A stretch of DNA of 64,000 nt from JBNRMR01 sp050942895 (GTDB taxonomy: Bacteria; Bacillota; Clostridia; Christensenellales; UBA1750), in NCBI GenBank assembly GCA_050942895.1, contig JBMNOE010000010.1:1-64000 (forward strand). The letters are read 5' to 3'. Below the pieces are notes generated by a model that was given only the letters and a program-made list of their open reading frames with translations, had not been told where the DNA came from and ran no database searches. Of this stretch, positions 52,402 to 61,316 are shown piece by piece. Numbering within the stretch: the first letter of the stretch is position 1; every line of letters starts with the position of its first letter. The translations under genes and the position numbers were made by a program.

Positions 52402-53529
52402 TCACAAAATAACCGGAGATGTCTTAAAATCTGCGCCGGTGGGGATGCCCAGACCCAGATCGAACAGATTTTGCGCGGCCAGATCAATTTCGATGCATTC
52501 GTTCATCTGCGCATCGGCGAATTTATTGATTATTGGAATCGTGGCAAAATCCCGAAGCGCGGCCAGATAGGGCAGGGCGCTTTTTTTAAAGCCCAATATG
52601 CGCAGATATGGCGCAGAGGGGTATTTTGCGCAAAGCTCGCCTGTGATGCCCAGCATATGGGAAAGCACGGCGCGGCGTATTCGGGCCATTGTATAGCGCT
52701 TGGATTTAATGTCTGCAAAAAGCTCATTCAATGTGGCGCAGCTTAAGGCGGCTTTCATTATCCGCACCTCAAGCCCTTCGGACACCCCGGGAATGTTCAA
52801 AAGCTCTTCCCGCTTGGCATTTCGCAAAGAATATAAAACAGCCTGCTGAACATTTACAAATGAATTGTAATTTTTCCCCTCTAAAAGAGGCATGATATGT
52901 GGAGGAAGCATGGCTAAAGCGGCATCTTTTTCGCCTTCGATAAGCAGTGAGCGAAGCAAAGTGGCGGAAAGCCCGTCGCCGCGGTCGCGCTTTATGGCAA
53001 CGGGCTGGGTTTCAGGGGCGATCTTCTCGATGGCGCGGATATATTCAACCCCAAGAATCATGTTGGGCATGTCGGCGAGATCCGGTGAAATGCCCAGGTC
53101 TTTATAAGCTTCCTGGGCCGCCCTTGGGTATGAGAAGCCCTTTCGCAGAGCCTCTTTAACGTGAAAGTTTTCATCCATATCGACCGCGGCTGCCGCCTTC
53201 AGCAAAGAGATATCGCTGATTTCACTGCCGAATGAGATTGCATGAGCGCCGGCGGCCGAAAGCAGGGACACGCCGCCCATTGCAAAGTCCCGGGCGGGTC
53301 TTACGGCGAACAGGGCAGGAAGCTCAAAGACCACGTCCGCGCCGCAGGAAAGGGCCATCTTTGCCCTTGTCCATTTGTCGATAATGGCTATATCGCCCCT
53401 TTGCACACAGGCCCCGGACATGGCGCAGACTATAACATCTGCGCCGGTTTGCTGCCGCGTTTTTTGAAGCTGATATTCGTGCCCCCGGTGCAATGGGTTA
53501 TATTCACAAATTATACCGGCAATTTTCAT
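52402..53529 (-). CDS. tmcAL: tRNA(Met) cytidine acetate ligase
   Basis: 375 residues. An HxGH nucleotidyltransferase motif in CEYNPLHRGHEYQL, then VCAMSGACVQRGD, FELPALFAVR, SFGSE, and KRDRGDGLSATLLRS. It activates acetate with ATP to make N4-acetylcytidine in elongator tRNA-Met, independent of acetyl-CoA. AAAGGAAAG lies ahead of the ATG at 53529. Neighbouring pta-ackA, divergent with a 92-base gap, handles acetate too, but this pairing is probably incidental. Confidence 0.92.
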   Translation of the reverse strand: MKIAGIICEYNPLHRGHEYQLQKTRQQTGADVIVCAMSGACVQRGDIAIIDKWTRAKMALSCGADVVFELPALFAVRPARDFAMGGVSLLSAAGAHAISFGSEISDISLLKAAAAVDMDENFHVKEALRKGFSYPRAAQEAYKDLGISPDLADMPNMILGVEYIRAIEKIAPETQPVAIKRDRGDGLSATLLRSLLIEGEKDAALAMLPPHIMPLLEGKNYNSFVNVQQAVLYSLRNAKREELLNIPGVSEGLEVRIMKAALSCATLNELFADIKSKRYTMARIRRAVLSHMLGITGELCAKYPSAPYLRILGFKKSALPYLAALRDFATIPIINKFADAQMNECIEIDLAAQNLFDLGLGIPTGADFKTSPVIL

Positions 53530-53621
53530 AATTCTTGATCTTTCCTTTTTAGGCAAAAAAGTGTATAATAACTTATATACTACAAATTGGCATTAAGCCG
53601 ACAACTTCAGGAGGTAGTTTT

Positions 53622-54614
53622 ATGTCTGTGATGGAGCGTATTGTTCAAAGAGCGAAGGCCGACAAGAAGCGCATCGTTCTTGCTGAGGGCAGCGAGCCCC
53701 GCACGGTTAAAGCCGCGGAGATGATATTAAGGCAGGGGATCGCCGATCTGGTTTTGGTGGGCAAAGAGGAGGATATCCTCTCCCAGGGGGCTGATATCGC
53801 CGCAGCGGAGATTGTGGACCCGGCCAAGTCGGACAAGCTGGAAGAGTACGCCAATCTTTTTTATGAGCTTAGAAAGTCAAAGGGGATGACACTGGAGCAA
53901 GCCCGCGAAACCCTTCTTACAAACACCCTTTATTTTGCGACAATCATGCTAAAGGCCGGCGATGTTGACGGCATGGTGGCAGGCGCCATAAACTCCACCA
54001 GCAATGTCATCCGCCCCGCCCTTCAGATTATCAAATCAGCCAAAGGAATATCCTGCGTCTCATCTTGTTTTATCATGGATTGCCCCGCTCGTCAATACGG
54101 AGAGAAGGGCGTTTTCGTGTATGGAGACTGCGGCCTGGTGATTGAACCAACAACCGACGAGCTTGCGGCGATTGCGATTGCGACGGCCAAGACATCCACC
54201 GTTTTAACAGAGTTTGAAGAGCCCAGGGTGGCCATGCTTTCATTCTCCACCAAAGGCTCCGCAAAACATGCCATGGTGGATAAGGTCACCGAAGCGCTGG
54301 CGAAGGCGAAGGCGCTTGAGCCTGATCTGCTTATCGACGGCGAGCTGCAGGTAGACGCAGCTTTGGTTCCCGGCGTGGCTGAGCTGAAGGCGCCGGGAAG
54401 CCCGGTGGCAGGCAAGGCCAATGTGCTTATATTCCCGGATATAGACGCGGGGAACATAGCATATAAAATTACCCAGAGGCTTGGCCAGGCGGAGGCATAT
54501 GGGCCGCTGATACAGGGCCTTGCAAAGCCCGTTAACGACTTGAGCCGGGGCTGTGTGCCGGAAGATATAGTGTGCGTGGTGGCGATAACGGCAGTGCAGG
54601 CGCAAAACAATTAA
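53622..54614 (+). CDS. pta: Phosphate acetyltransferase
   Basis: 330 residues, the short single-domain form: LAEGSEPRTVKAAEMI, GAINSTSNVIRPALQII, MLSFSTKGSAKH, FPDIDAGNIAYKITQRL. It converts acetyl-CoA and phosphate to acetyl phosphate. CAGGAGGT lies 6 bases before the ATG. A TATAAT at 53564-53569 could be its -10 without a clear -35. ackA follows by 77 bases. Confidence 0.96.
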   Translation: MSVMERIVQRAKADKKRIVLAEGSEPRTVKAAEMILRQGIADLVLVGKEEDILSQGADIAAAEIVDPAKSDKLEEYANLFYELRKSKGMTLEQARETLLTNTLYFATIMLKAGDVDGMVAGAINSTSNVIRPALQIIKSAKGISCVSSCFIMDCPARQYGEKGVFVYGDCGLVIEPTTDELAAIAIATAKTSTVLTEFEEPRVAMLSFSTKGSAKHAMVDKVTEALAKAKALEPDLLIDGELQVDAALVPGVAELKAPGSPVAGKANVLIFPDIDAGNIAYKITQRLGQAEAYGPLIQGLAKPVNDLSRGCVPEDIVCVVAITAVQAQNN

Positions 54615-54691
54615 AATCAGCTAAAATATTTCAGCAGAGGGCATGGCCCTGATGAAGTGAAAGAAGCTCATAAATTTTAGGAGGATATATC

Positions 54692-55888
54692 ATGAACGTT
54701 TTGGTAATTAATGCCGGCTCTTCTTCGCTTAAATACCAGCTTATTGACACGAAAACCGAGGGCGACATAGCCAAGGGCATAGTCGAAAGAATTGGGATGG
54801 AGGGCTCAAAGCTGACCCACAAGGTTAATGGCAGGGAAAACTATGTGGTTTTTCGCGATATGGAAGACCATATCGAAGCCATGAAGGCGTTAGTGGCGGC
54901 TTTGACGGACAAGGAAAAAGGCGTTATCGAGAACATGTGCCAGATTGACGCGGTGGGCCACAGGGTTGTTCATGGGGGAGAAAAGTTTTCGACATCAGTC
55001 ATAATCGATGAAGATGTGATGGCGGCGATCAGAGAAAATGTGCCCCTTGCGCCGCTGCATAACCCGGCGAATATTCAAGGCATTGAAGCCTGCCGCAAAC
55101 TGATGCCCGGAGTGCCCCAGGTGGCGGTTTTTGACACGGCATTCCACCAGACGATGCCCTCATACGCATATATGTACGGACTGCCCTACGAGATATACAA
55201 GGAACTGCGCTTGCGCAGATATGGCTTCCACGGCACGAGCCACAAGTTTGTTGCTTCAAGGGTGGCTCAATTGATGGGCAGGGATGTCTCTGAGCTTAAA
55301 ATAATCACCTGTCATCTTGGAAACGGCTCGTCCATAGCGGCGGTCATGCACGGAAGGTCTGTCGACACTTCAATGGGCCTCACGCCGCTGGAAGGCGTAA
55401 TAATGGGAACCCGCTCCGGCAGCGTTGATCCTGCTATAATTGAATTTTTGATGAGCCATAAGGATATGACGATATCAGAAGTGACCTCTATGCTGAACAA
55501 ATACTCGGGCATAGAAGGGGTTTCGGGGGTTTCCTCGGACATGCGCGACATTCAGGATGCCGTTTTGGAAAACAATGAGCGCGCAGAGCTGGCCCTTGAC
55601 ATGCTGTGCTATGGGATAAAAAAGTACATCGGCTCTTATGTGGCGGCGATGAACGGCGTGGACGCGGTGGCATTCACGGGCGGCATCGGTGAGAATGACT
55701 GGGTTGTTCGCGAAAGAGTTATGAAGGACATGGAATTTTTCGGCATGAAGATAGACCTGGAAAAGAACGAGCAGGATAACCGCAAGGAGTCTGATCTGAC
55801 GGTTCCCGGTTACAAGACGAAGGTGTACATCATCAACACCAATGAGGAACTTGCGATTGCAAGGGACACTGTGGCGCTTTTGCAATAG
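54692..55888 (+). CDS. ackA: Acetate kinase
   Basis: 398 residues. Starts MNVLVINAGSSSLKYQL with the phosphate loop, then GHRVVHGGEKF, FDTAFHQTMP, RYGFHGTSHKF, LGNGSSIAAV, and FTGGIGEND near the end. It turns acetyl phosphate and ADP to acetate and ATP, giving the fermentative ATP step with pta. TAGGAGGAT lies ahead of the ATG. A strong terminator follows. Confidence 0.97.
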   Translation: MNVLVINAGSSSLKYQLIDTKTEGDIAKGIVERIGMEGSKLTHKVNGRENYVVFRDMEDHIEAMKALVAALTDKEKGVIENMCQIDAVGHRVVHGGEKFSTSVIIDEDVMAAIRENVPLAPLHNPANIQGIEACRKLMPGVPQVAVFDTAFHQTMPSYAYMYGLPYEIYKELRLRRYGFHGTSHKFVASRVAQLMGRDVSELKIITCHLGNGSSIAAVMHGRSVDTSMGLTPLEGVIMGTRSGSVDPAIIEFLMSHKDMTISEVTSMLNKYSGIEGVSGVSSDMRDIQDAVLENNERAELALDMLCYGIKKYIGSYVAAMNGVDAVAFTGGIGENDWVVRERVMKDMEFFGMKIDLEKNEQDNRKESDLTVPGYKTKVYIINTNEELAIARDTVALLQ

Positions 55889-55910
55889 TCAGACCAGAAA
55901 AGAGGATGCA

Positions 55911-55945
55911 AAAAGAGGATGCAAAAAGGCATCCTCTTTTGTGTT
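55911..55945 (+). terminator. Terminator of ackA with duplicated left arm
   Basis: AAAAGAGGATGC (55911-55922) pairs with GCATCCTCTTTT (55929-55940) around a 6-base loop. The left arm occurs twice in tandem (also at 55899-55910), so two alternative hairpins are possible. Confidence 0.85.
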
Positions 55946-55965
55946 TTACGTGCCGGTTTACAGAA

Positions 55966-56060
55966 TCTGCGGCGGGCCCACCCGCCCACGGCCAAAACTC
56001 CCCGCGCCTCGCGCCGGGAAGCTTTGGCCTCCCTAAGTTGCTTCCCTAAAAGCAAGGGTC
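55966..56060 (+). repeat. Family B structured element, copy 3
   Basis: GGCGGGCCCACCCGCCCAC, a long stem beginning GGCCAAA and closing TTTGGCC with an inner GCGC/GCGC pair, TCCCTAAGTTGC, then the hairpin TTGCTT/AAGCAA and a T-run. It follows the ackA terminator on the same strand. The rest of the 55889-56357 gap contains the VOC gene's terminator; nothing else was supported. Confidence 0.65.
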
Positions 56061-56301
56061 TTTTTTGTTCGCACATCTGGATGTAAAGGCTGCCGCATAT
56101 TTCCCCCTGCAATATGTATTGAAGGTAAGAATGCCGCTCTTGCAAAGGGCAAGCTAATCCTTGTCCGCCCAATAGAGCATCATATCAAGGGCGGCGGCCA
56201 CTGCTGCAGAAATTATAATGAATGGCATATTGATTGCTCATAAAGCTTAGCTTTAAAATGTTCGGCCGTTTTCTCTACTAATGAAATTCGCGGCATTGGC
56301 A

Positions 56302-56346
56302 GAAAAAAGCGCCCCGCGCTATTGAAAAAATAACGCTGGGGCGCTG
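56302..56346 (-). terminator. Terminator of the VOC-protein gene
   Basis: AGCGCCCCGCGCTATT and the facing AATAACGCTGGGGCGCT arm pair with one mismatch; on the minus strand the stem is followed by a U-run of six. It ends about 12 bases beyond the stop. Confidence 0.8.
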
Positions 56347-56357
56347 TTGCGCCGCGA

Positions 56358-56741
56358 TCACAGCATCTGCACGTATTCCATGCGCTCTCCGTCAGGGCCT
56401 TCGAAGAATATGTTCTTAAAGCCGCCGTACACTTCCTCGATAATGCCCACGCTGGCGTCTTCGCTGATTATTCCAAGGGCCTTGAGCTCCGCAACCTTGT
56501 CATCGATGTCTAAAACTTCGATGCAGACATGGTCCACAACGCCGGCCGGCCGCCCGACACGGCTCTTGTCCCCCGGCTGGATCAGCTCCAGAACGCAGGA
56601 GCCGGCCTCGGCAAAGGCGATGACGGTGCCTCCCGGACGCTGATATGTGCCCTCGATAACAAAGCCGATCTTCTCATAAAACGCTTTTGATCTTTCGGCA
56701 TCGCTGACGAAAATTCCGATATGTCCAAGTCCTTTGATCAT
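56358..56741 (-). CDS. VOC (glyoxalase/dioxygenase) superfamily protein
   Basis: 127 residues: GLGHIGIFVSDAERSKAFYEKIGF in the first beta-alpha-beta module and DHVCIEVLDIDD in the second; ends FFEGPDGERMEYVQML. The two histidines and two acidic residues could bind a metal. Substrate unknown; glyoxalase I is one possibility. AAGGAG lies ahead of the ATG at 56741; the codons upstream in frame overlap the ribosome site. Confidence 0.8.
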   Translation of the reverse strand: MIKGLGHIGIFVSDAERSKAFYEKIGFVIEGTYQRPGGTVIAFAEAGSCVLELIQPGDKSRVGRPAGVVDHVCIEVLDIDDKVAELKALGIISEDASVGIIEEVYGGFKNIFFEGPDGERMEYVQML

Positions 56742-56980
56742 TTTTTTCTCCTTTTCACGCCATTTTCTTTGATGAAACTGCAATGCTTACAAAATAATGG
56801 AATAAATATAACATATTGCAAAGTTTTTTTCAATTTTTTCTGCTATATTCAGGATTTATTCTTGCCCGACAATAAAAAATGCGATACAATAAGTTGTCGG
56901 TATTCATAATGAAACCGAACTTACTAAAAGCGGCCCTAATAATGTCAGGTATCTTTCAAGAACTTGAACGGAGGAAAATT

Positions 56981-57592
56981 ATGAAAAACAATGTAAAGCA
57001 ACTCGTTGTGATGTCTTTGCTGGTTTCCCTTCTGCTGATCTTCGCTTTCACCCCAATTGGCTATCTTAAGGTTGGCATAGCTGAAATTACTTTTATGTGC
57101 CTGCCGGTGATAATCGGCACGATCACTTTGGGCCTTGTGCCGGGACTGGTTCTTAGTCTCATCTTCGCTTTCACAAGCTTATATCAGCTACTAGCTGCGC
57201 CCTTCGGGCTGTTCGGTATCATATTCTCTCAGTTCGGGCTCTGGCCGCTGATACTTGTGATCTTTCTGCCCCGTTTGCTGATAGCGGTGTTCACTCATCT
57301 TGTTAGCAGGGCGGCTAAAAAGGCCAAGCCTTCTGTCCGCTACGCGGCGGCATCCGTCGCCGGCTCCTTGACGAACACGGTTTTTGTCCTGGGGGGGACG
57401 TATTTGCTCTATAGCAGCACGCTTTCCACCTTTTTCGCGGAAAACATGGGAGTTTCTGCTCTGGCAGGGCTGGGCTTCATCGTGCTGACAAACGGCCTCG
57501 CCGAGGCGGCCAGCGCTCTTTTGATATGCACGGCGGTACTCCTTGCGCTGAAGAAGGCCATGCCGTCAATGTTTGTCGGCGAGGGTGCATGA
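56981..57592 (+). CDS. ECF transporter substrate-binding (S) component, possibly for pantothenate
   Basis: 203 residues with about six transmembrane helices (VVMSLLVSLLLIFAFTPIGYL, ITFMCLPVIIGTITLGLVPGL, and others). ECF S components bind a vitamin and share an energising module coded elsewhere. The next gene is coaX, whose substrate is pantothenate, so PanT-type function is the natural inference; the sequence itself does not prove it. ACGGAGG stands ahead of the ATG at 56981. Confidence 0.7.
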   Translation: MKNNVKQLVVMSLLVSLLLIFAFTPIGYLKVGIAEITFMCLPVIIGTITLGLVPGLVLSLIFAFTSLYQLLAAPFGLFGIIFSQFGLWPLILVIFLPRLLIAVFTHLVSRAAKKAKPSVRYAAASVAGSLTNTVFVLGGTYLLYSSTLSTFFAENMGVSALAGLGFIVLTNGLAEAASALLICTAVLLALKKAMPSMFVGEGA

Positions 57593-57704
57593 CAGGAGCT
57601 AAAACAAATAAAGGCGGGATGCCGGGGCGGCTTATAATCCCGGGCATTTTGCAAAGATAGCAAAAAGATAACAAAAAGATAACAAAAAATTTCGAGGTGT
57701 CACT

Positions 57705-58484
57705 TTGATTTTAACTATAGACGTGGGAAATTCAAATATTAAATGCGCGATATTCGAAGGCATGAAAATGGTGCACTATTACAGGCTTTCAACGGACCTT
57801 TCAAAGACCAGCTTTGAATATGGAATAATGCTCCATATGCTGATGAAAAGAGATAACAGAACAGCGGAGGAGATCGAGGGGATAATCCTTTCATCGGTGG
57901 TGCCGTCGATGAATTTCACCATTGAGCACATGATAGGCGATTTCTTTTTCCAAAAACCCATGTGGGTGGCCCCGGGCATAAAGACAGGCATCAATCTAAA
58001 GTATGAAAACCCCCAGACCTTGGGCACCGACCGCATCGCCAACGCTGTTGCCACCTACGAATACTACGGTGGGCCGACGATTTTTATTGACTTTGGAACC
58101 GCCACCACCTATGGCGTGATGAGCGCTAAAGGTGAGTTTTTGGGGGGCGTTATCTGCCCCGGAATAAAGCTTTCGATGGAGGCCCTTTCAGAAAAAACCG
58201 CTCAGCTCCCCAAGATCGAGCTTATAAAGCCTGAGTCGGTTATCGCCAAGAACACAATCAAGAACATGCAGGCGGGCCTTGTCTACGGCTTTGTGGGGCA
58301 GGTTGATTATATTGTACGCAAGATGAAGGCGGAGCTAAACGCCGAAAGTGCAAAGGTGGTCGCCACAGGCGGTACCGCCAGGATGATTTCATCGGAGGCT
58401 CACTGTATCGATTTTATAGACGGAGAGCTTACGCTAAAGGGCCTGAGGCTGCTCTATGAGAGAAACAAGAAAGCCTTTAATTGA
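57705..58484 (+). CDS. coaX: Type III pantothenate kinase
   Basis: 259 residues of the ASKHA fold: TIDVGNSNIKCAIFEG (phosphate-1), GTDRIANAVATYE, FIDFGTATTYG (phosphate-2) and GGVICPGIKLSMEAL. It phosphorylates pantothenate as the first step to coenzyme A, without feedback inhibition in this type and using K+ or NH4+. TTG start with GAGGTG ahead. Preceded by an ECF S component that may import its substrate. Confidence 0.94.
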   Translation: MILTIDVGNSNIKCAIFEGMKMVHYYRLSTDLSKTSFEYGIMLHMLMKRDNRTAEEIEGIILSSVVPSMNFTIEHMIGDFFFQKPMWVAPGIKTGINLKYENPQTLGTDRIANAVATYEYYGGPTIFIDFGTATTYGVMSAKGEFLGGVICPGIKLSMEALSEKTAQLPKIELIKPESVIAKNTIKNMQAGLVYGFVGQVDYIVRKMKAELNAESAKVVATGGTARMISSEAHCIDFIDGELTLKGLRLLYERNKKAFN

Positions 58485-58496
58485 AAGTGAATCACT

Positions 58497-58551
58497 GTCG
58501 CATGCTTTTTCTTTGATGAAAGCAAGACAATCTGAGCCGCCTTTATGCGAC
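58497..58551 (+). terminator. Possible structured 3' end after coaX
   Basis: GTCGCAT (58497-58503) can pair with ATGCGAC (58545-58551), and inside it GCTTT (58504-58508) with AAAGC (58519-58523). TTGGTTTCTTTTTCTGTTTTC follows, so it may be a branched terminator. No gene is seen in 58485-58659. Confidence 0.35.
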
Positions 58552-58659
58552 TTGGTTTCTTTTTCTGTTTTCATTAATCCTTTCTGAATGCAATTCGTTT
58601 GATTTTCTCTGCGGAGTTAAAAATATATAAACGTTTATTGTCGGCGCGAAGGGGGCTTC

Positions 58660-59682
58660 ATGGAAATGGAAAATGGACTGAAAAAGAGCAGGCTGGGCAG
58701 CAACTACATGCTTTTTGCAGGCAGCAATGGGCAGAGCTTTGCCCAGAGGATGGCGGAATATTTGGGAGCGAGGGTGAGTAAATCCACTTGCATCCGCTTT
58801 ACCGAGGGAAATCTCTTTGTGCGCGCGGACGAAACTGTGCGCGATAAGGACATCATTTTAGTGCAATCCATCGGCATCACTCCCGACAGCGATTTCGTGG
58901 AGATACTCTTCTGGTTGGATGCGTTTAAAAGGGCGAGTGCCAGCACGGTTACGGTTATTATGCCATACTTTTCATATGCGCAGGGGGATAAAAAGGACGA
59001 GCCGAGGGTTTCGATAAGGGCCAGGGTGTGCGCGGAGTGCATGGAGCTGGCAGGTGCGGACAAATTTATGATAATGGATCTGCACAGTATGCAGGTTCAG
59101 GGCTTTTTCAAAAAACCGACGGATAATCTGCTGCCGACAGCGCTTTTGTGCGAGGCGGTAAAAAAGCTGGGCTGGTATGAGAACCTGACGGTGGTTGCGA
59201 CGGATGCGGGCGGCGCAAAGAGGGTTAGAAAATACAGCGAGCTTTTGAAGGTGCCTTTTGCTCTGGGTGAAAAAATGCGAGAAAGCCATGATGAAAGCTG
59301 CAAAATAATGAGTGTGGCGGGGGATGTTGAAGGGCGAAACTGCTTGATTGTCGATGACTTCACCATCACTGGAGGAACTTTGGTGAATTTAGCAAACTCT
59401 CTTAAGGAAAAAGGAGCGAAAAGAATATTTGCCAGCCTTTCACATAACACAATCTCTCAGGAGGGTGCTGAAAGAATACAGGAAAGCCCGATAGAATTCA
59501 TTCTTTCAACGGATAGCATAATCAATGAAAACACGGAGCTGTCCGGCAAATTCCTGAGGATTTCAGCGGCGCCATTGTTTGCGGAGGCGCTTTTGCATGA
59601 TTTCAAGCATCAGTCCGTTTCGGAGCTTTTCACAAAGGTGCCTAAGCGCCTGCTGGATGCAGCTTTTAAAGGCTTTGAGTGA
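58660..59682 (+). CDS. Divergent ribose-phosphate pyrophosphokinase (PRPP synthetase)
   Basis: 340 residues. The PRPP synthetase outline is clear (FAGSNGQSFAQRMAEYLG, PYFSYAQGDKKDEPR, MDLHSMQVQGFF, VVATDAGGAKRVRKY, DDFTITGGTLVNLA), but several catalytic stretches differ from the usual forms: PYFxYAQGDKK for PYFxYARQDRK, and DDFTITGGT for DDIIDTGGT. The N-terminus is extended. It may be a second, specialised isoenzyme; a standard prs is expected elsewhere in the genome. GAAGGGGG lies ahead of the ATG at 58660. Confidence 0.8.
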   Translation: MEMENGLKKSRLGSNYMLFAGSNGQSFAQRMAEYLGARVSKSTCIRFTEGNLFVRADETVRDKDIILVQSIGITPDSDFVEILFWLDAFKRASASTVTVIMPYFSYAQGDKKDEPRVSIRARVCAECMELAGADKFMIMDLHSMQVQGFFKKPTDNLLPTALLCEAVKKLGWYENLTVVATDAGGAKRVRKYSELLKVPFALGEKMRESHDESCKIMSVAGDVEGRNCLIVDDFTITGGTLVNLANSLKEKGAKRIFASLSHNTISQEGAERIQESPIEFILSTDSIINENTELSGKFLRISAAPLFAEALLHDFKHQSVSELFTKVPKRLLDAAFKGFE

Positions 59683-59694
59683 TGCCCTGATGGG

Positions 59695-59785
59695 GCCTTG
59701 GGCGGGCCCGCCCACCCACGATGAAACCTCTTTTCCCAAAGAGGATTTCATCTCCCCAAGTCGCTTTCAGCAGGAAAGGGGCGGC
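59695..59785 (+). repeat. Family B structured element, copy 4
   Basis: GGGCGGGCCCGCCCACCCAC, stem GATGAAACCTCTTT with AAAGAGGATTTCATC (one bulge, 4-base loop), TCCCCAAGTCG, then the small hairpin CTTTC/GAAAG. It starts about 13 bases after the stop of the PRPP synthetase gene, same strand. Confidence 0.65.
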
Positions 59786-59790
59786 CTCTC

Positions 59791-59819
59791 TTGCGGCAGG
59801 GCGGTAAATACGGTATAAT
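59791..59819 (+). promoter_or_regulatory. Predicted sigma-A promoter of der
   Basis: TTGCGG (59791-59796), 17-base spacer, TATAAT (59814-59819). It begins directly after family B copy 4 and gives a leader of about 138 bases. Confidence 0.6.
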
Positions 59820-59963
59820 TCTAAGGATCGAAGATCAAAGGGCGATGGCAGCGATATTCTGATCGCTGATTAATCATGGGCCTATGATTAAAAGATGTAG
59901 AAATGGCAAAAATGATATAAAAATATGTAAATAATTGAAAACAGAAACGGAACGGGTGTAAAA

Positions 59964-61316
59964 ATGGCAATTCCTCTTGTGGCAATTGTGGGCAGGCCGA
60001 ATGTGGGCAAGTCCACCTTCTTTAATAAAATGGCAGGGCGGCGCATCGCCATTGTCGACGACACCCCCGGGGTGACCAGAGACAGAATATACGCCGACTG
60101 TCAATGGCAGCGCCACAGCTTCACGCTGATCGACACCGGCGGCATCGACCCCTACTCGGAGGATCCGCTGCTGCAGCAGATGCGCTTGCAGGCAGAGGTC
60201 GCCATAGAGATGTCCGATGCGATCATCTTTTTGGTGGACGGCAAGGAGGGCATGACCGGCTCCGACGCAGAGGTGGCGGACATCCTTCGCAGATCCCGCA
60301 AACCGGTGCTGGTGGCGGTAAACAAGATAGACAATTTTGAGCATGAAATAAACGCGACTGATTTTTACCAGTTGGGCCTTGGCACGCCCCATCCCATATC
60401 ATCGGTAAATCTGCTGGGCTTTGGCGACCTGCTGGATGAGCTTTGCGAGCTTCTGCCCGAAGGCTCCCTTGAGAGCCCGGGCGAGGAAGAGGCCGATGAA
60501 GAAATAAAAGTGGCGGTTTGCGGCAAGCCCAATGTGGGCAAGTCATCGCTGGTGAACAGGCTTCTGGGCGAGGAACGGGTGATGGTTTCCGCCATTGCGG
60601 GAACGACGAGGGACGCCATCGACAGCCGAATGGATCATGAGGGCAGGAAATATGTGCTTATCGATACCGCCGGCATCCGCCGCAAGGCAAGGATAAACGA
60701 AAGGACTCTGGAAAGATACAGCGTCATCAGGGCCTTTGACGCCATCAGGCGCTGTGATGTGGCGCTGCTTTTGATCGACGCCACCCAGGGAGTAACCGAG
60801 CAGGACACCAAGGTGGCGGGCTATATTGAAAAAGAAGGAAGGGCCTGTATCGTCGTCGTCAACAAATGGGATAGCCTTGAAAAAGAAACCGGCACCCTTG
60901 AAACCTACAGGAAACAGGTGCTGGAGGAATTAAAGTTCATGGACTATGTGCCTGTGATGTTCATATCCGCATTGACTGGCCAGAGGACCCAGGGGATTTT
61001 GCCCCTGGTGGCCCAGGTATATGCCGCGGCCAGCCACAGGGTCACCACGGGGATGCTGAACGATGCCATCCATGACGCCATCATGGTCACGCCGCCGCCC
61101 ACGGACAAGGGCAGGAGGCTGCGAATTTTTTACGCCACGCAGCAGTCGGTGCGCCCGCCCACATTCGTGCTCTTCACGAACGATCCAAAGCTGATGCATT
61201 TTTCATATGAGCGATACATAGAAAATTATCTAAGGAAAACTTTCCCTCTTGACGGAACGCCCATTAGAATAGTCGTCAGAGGTCGCGATGAAAAGAAGGA
61301 GGGCACCATCACATGA
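59964..61316 (+). CDS. der: Ribosome-assembly GTPase Der (EngA)
   Basis: 450 residues with two successive G domains, GRPNVGKSTF at the start and GKPNVGKSSL at about 185, each with DTxG and NKxD partners (VNKIDN, VNKWDS), and a C-terminal KH-like domain (RRLRIFYATQQSVRPPTFVLF). It is needed for 50S maturation. The start has only weak GGGTG ahead. Followed by plsY with a 4-base overlap. Confidence 0.96.
   Translation: MAIPLVAIVGRPNVGKSTFFNKMAGRRIAIVDDTPGVTRDRIYADCQWQRHSFTLIDTGGIDPYSEDPLLQQMRLQAEVAIEMSDAIIFLVDGKEGMTGSDAEVADILRRSRKPVLVAVNKIDNFEHEINATDFYQLGLGTPHPISSVNLLGFGDLLDELCELLPEGSLESPGEEEADEEIKVAVCGKPNVGKSSLVNRLLGEERVMVSAIAGTTRDAIDSRMDHEGRKYVLIDTAGIRRKARINERTLERYSVIRAFDAIRRCDVALLLIDATQGVTEQDTKVAGYIEKEGRACIVVVNKWDSLEKETGTLETYRKQVLEELKFMDYVPVMFISALTGQRTQGILPLVAQVYAAASHRVTTGMLNDAIHDAIMVTPPPTDKGRRLRIFYATQQSVRPPTFVLFTNDPKLMHFSYERYIENYLRKTFPLDGTPIRIVVRGRDEKKEGTIT

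Noticed and set aside
53564..53569. TATAAT as a pta promoter
   Set aside because: Good -10 but no -35 at a usable distance on either strand; left as a remark in the pta entry.
56154..56228. A 24-codon frame on the minus strand coding for a hydrophobic peptide (MPFIIISAAVAAALDMML...)
   Set aside because: It resembles a small membrane peptide but has no ribosome site or promoter and no homology that I can state.
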